Positions 63,410 to 64,000 of a stretch of 64,000 bases of DNA are shown one piece after another. The translations under genes were made by a program, and so were the position numbers. Each line of letters starts with the position of its first letter. Position 1 is the first letter of the stretch. The stretch is from the NCBI RefSeq assembly GCF_001894805.1, contig NZ_BCWX01000001.1, positions 310,001 through 374,000 of the forward strand. The letters run 5' to 3'. The notes below the pieces were generated by a model, which searched no databases, was not told the DNA's origin, and worked only from the letters and a program-made list of their open reading frames with translations. The stretch comes from Rhodococcus globerulus NBRC 14531 (GTDB lineage Bacteria; Actinomycetota; Actinomycetes; Mycobacteriales; Mycobacteriaceae).

Positions 63410-63700
63410 ATGGTGGAAGAGGAGCCACCGCCCCTGCCTGCACATGACGTCGCCGAACTCGCATTGCGCGACATCACGCAGTTGACTGGAAAGAAGCCGT
63501 TGGGTGCGACGTCGGTGATGCCGACCGACGAAGGCTGGACTGTGGAAGTGGAGGTGATCGAGGATCGGCGCGTCCCGTCGTCGACGGACATGCTCGCACT
63601 ATATGAGGTGGTGTTGGATATGGACGGAGAGTTGCTGTCCTATCGCAGAACCCGCCGCTATGCCCGCGGTGCGGGTGACGGTATGGGCGGACGGTCATGA
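63410..63700 (+). CDS. gvpO: Gas vesicle protein GvpO
   Basis: 96 residues from the ATG at 63410, with AGGAGGAG eight bases upstream (within the gvpG end). It has ITQLTGKKPLGATSVMPTDE, then GWTVEVEVIEDRRVPSSTDM and LALYEVVLDMDGELLSYRRT, the GvpO core. GvpO is needed for vesicle formation in haloarchaea and is the first gene of streptomycete gvp clusters. It overlaps the next gene by 4 bp. Confidence 0.9.
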   Translation: MVEEEPPPLPAHDVAELALRDITQLTGKKPLGATSVMPTDEGWTVEVEVIEDRRVPSSTDMLALYEVVLDMDGELLSYRRTRRYARGAGDGMGGRS

Positions 63701-64000
63701 CCGTCGCCGGCGGCGGTTCGAGCAACCTGCCACAGGTCTCAGGTGGCGGCATGGGCGGTGGGCGCCAGTCGACCAACCTTGGGGACATTCTCGAACGGGT
63801 GCTCGATAAAGGTCTGGTGATCGCCGGGGACATTCAGGTAAACCTGCTCGACATCGAATTACTGACGATCAAGGTGCGACTCGTGATCGCTTCGCTGGAA
63901 ACGGCGAAGGAGGTGGGTATCGATTGGTGGGAGCACGATCCCTGGCTTACCGGAAAGAACAACAGCGTCGAACTGGAGAACACACGCTTGCGGGAACGGA
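63697..64000 (+). CDS. gvpJ: Gas vesicle protein GvpJ (3' partial)
   Basis: 101 codons are visible; the frame runs off the window. After a Gly/Ser-rich N-terminus (~20 residues) come the GvpA-fold core (LGDILERVLDKGLVIAGDIQ, then VNLLDIELLTIKVRLVIAS) and the GvpJ-specific ETAKEVGIDWWEHDPWL. GvpJ is a minor structural protein placed at the vesicle tips. It has the same Gly-rich start as GvpA in this cluster. The ATG overlaps the gvpO stop (ATGA). Confidence 0.88.
   Translation, partial: MTVAGGGSSNLPQVSGGGMGGGRQSTNLGDILERVLDKGLVIAGDIQVNLLDIELLTIKVRLVIASLETAKEVGIDWWEHDPWLTGKNNSVELENTRLRER

Noticed and set aside
1-64000. Mobile elements, prophage or tRNA-linked island
   Set aside because: No transposase, integrase or tRNA was found. 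The deletion scars and AT-richer patches suggest gain and loss, but no element boundaries are visible.

Overview
The window looks like a chromosomal segment of a mycolic-acid actinobacterium, most likely Rhodococcus (erythropolis/qingshengii type). The reasons are high-GC coding with many GTG starts, mycofactocin-coupled SDR oxidoreductases, an MTB12-like lipoprotein, an HxlR/TetR-rich regulator set, a clade II catalase and an actinobacterial gas-vesicle cluster. Family names and organism are read from protein sequence by eye; nothing was searched. I saw no rRNA, tRNA, CRISPR, transposase or phage genes.

Layout. 1-7.4 kb: the end of a DoxX-like protein carrying eleven 11-residue repeats, then a minus-strand run of amidohydrolase, ABC ATPase-like protein with no intact Walker motifs, YhgE/Pip membrane protein and glutamate decarboxylase. 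7.5-10.7 kb: two closely related Ntn-hydrolases (choloylglycine hydrolase / penicillin V acylase family) pointing away from each other, with a frameshifted LapA-like gene between them. 10.8-19.2 kb: three MFS exporters (one split by a frameshift at a run of seven G), a MaoC-type hydratase, a TetR regulator and an HtaA-like fragment. 19.5-30.7 kb: pentapeptide-repeat protein, NAD(P)-binding oxidoreductase with a divergent HxlR regulator, a large secreted protein, TetR plus GH3 beta-glucosidase, a secreted alpha/beta hydrolase, and a GntR-ABC operon with a perfect palindromic operator.

31.9-47 kb is the most coherent block and the best candidate for an undescribed system. It has a carboxymuconolactone-decarboxylase-like protein, two mycofactocin-type SDRs, two aldehyde dehydrogenases, a cytochrome P450 with its own 3Fe-4S ferredoxin, a complete branched-chain-amino-acid-type ABC importer (binding protein, fused LivH-LivM permease, two ATPases), a small membrane protein and an MTB12-like lipoprotein inside the transporter operon, and two TetR regulators. 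Candidate operators lie next to both regulators: AAGTC-N4-GACTT at two sites, and a pair of TAACYNRGTTA palindromes. The simplest reading is uptake of an organic compound, P450 hydroxylation, mycofactocin-linked alcohol oxidation and aldehyde oxidation. The substrate is unknown, though a terpenoid or alicyclic alcohol would fit.

47-55.6 kb is a decaying accessory stretch: a DJ-1/PfpI protein, several orphan membrane proteins, a hydrolase, an ABC-F ATPase with an attenuator-like leader, and several gene remnants. Two pairs of divergent remnants (TetR / FAD monooxygenase, and CorA / unknown) each lost both 5' ends at one point, as expected from internal deletions. 55.6-64 kb is a stress and gas-vesicle region: catalase HPII, CsbD-like genes (one intact, one dead), then overlapping genes for a basic membrane protein, a GvpY-type protein, an SRPBCC protein with acidic repeats and AT-hook-like motifs, GvpA, GvpF/L, GvpG, GvpO and the start of GvpJ, which runs off the window.
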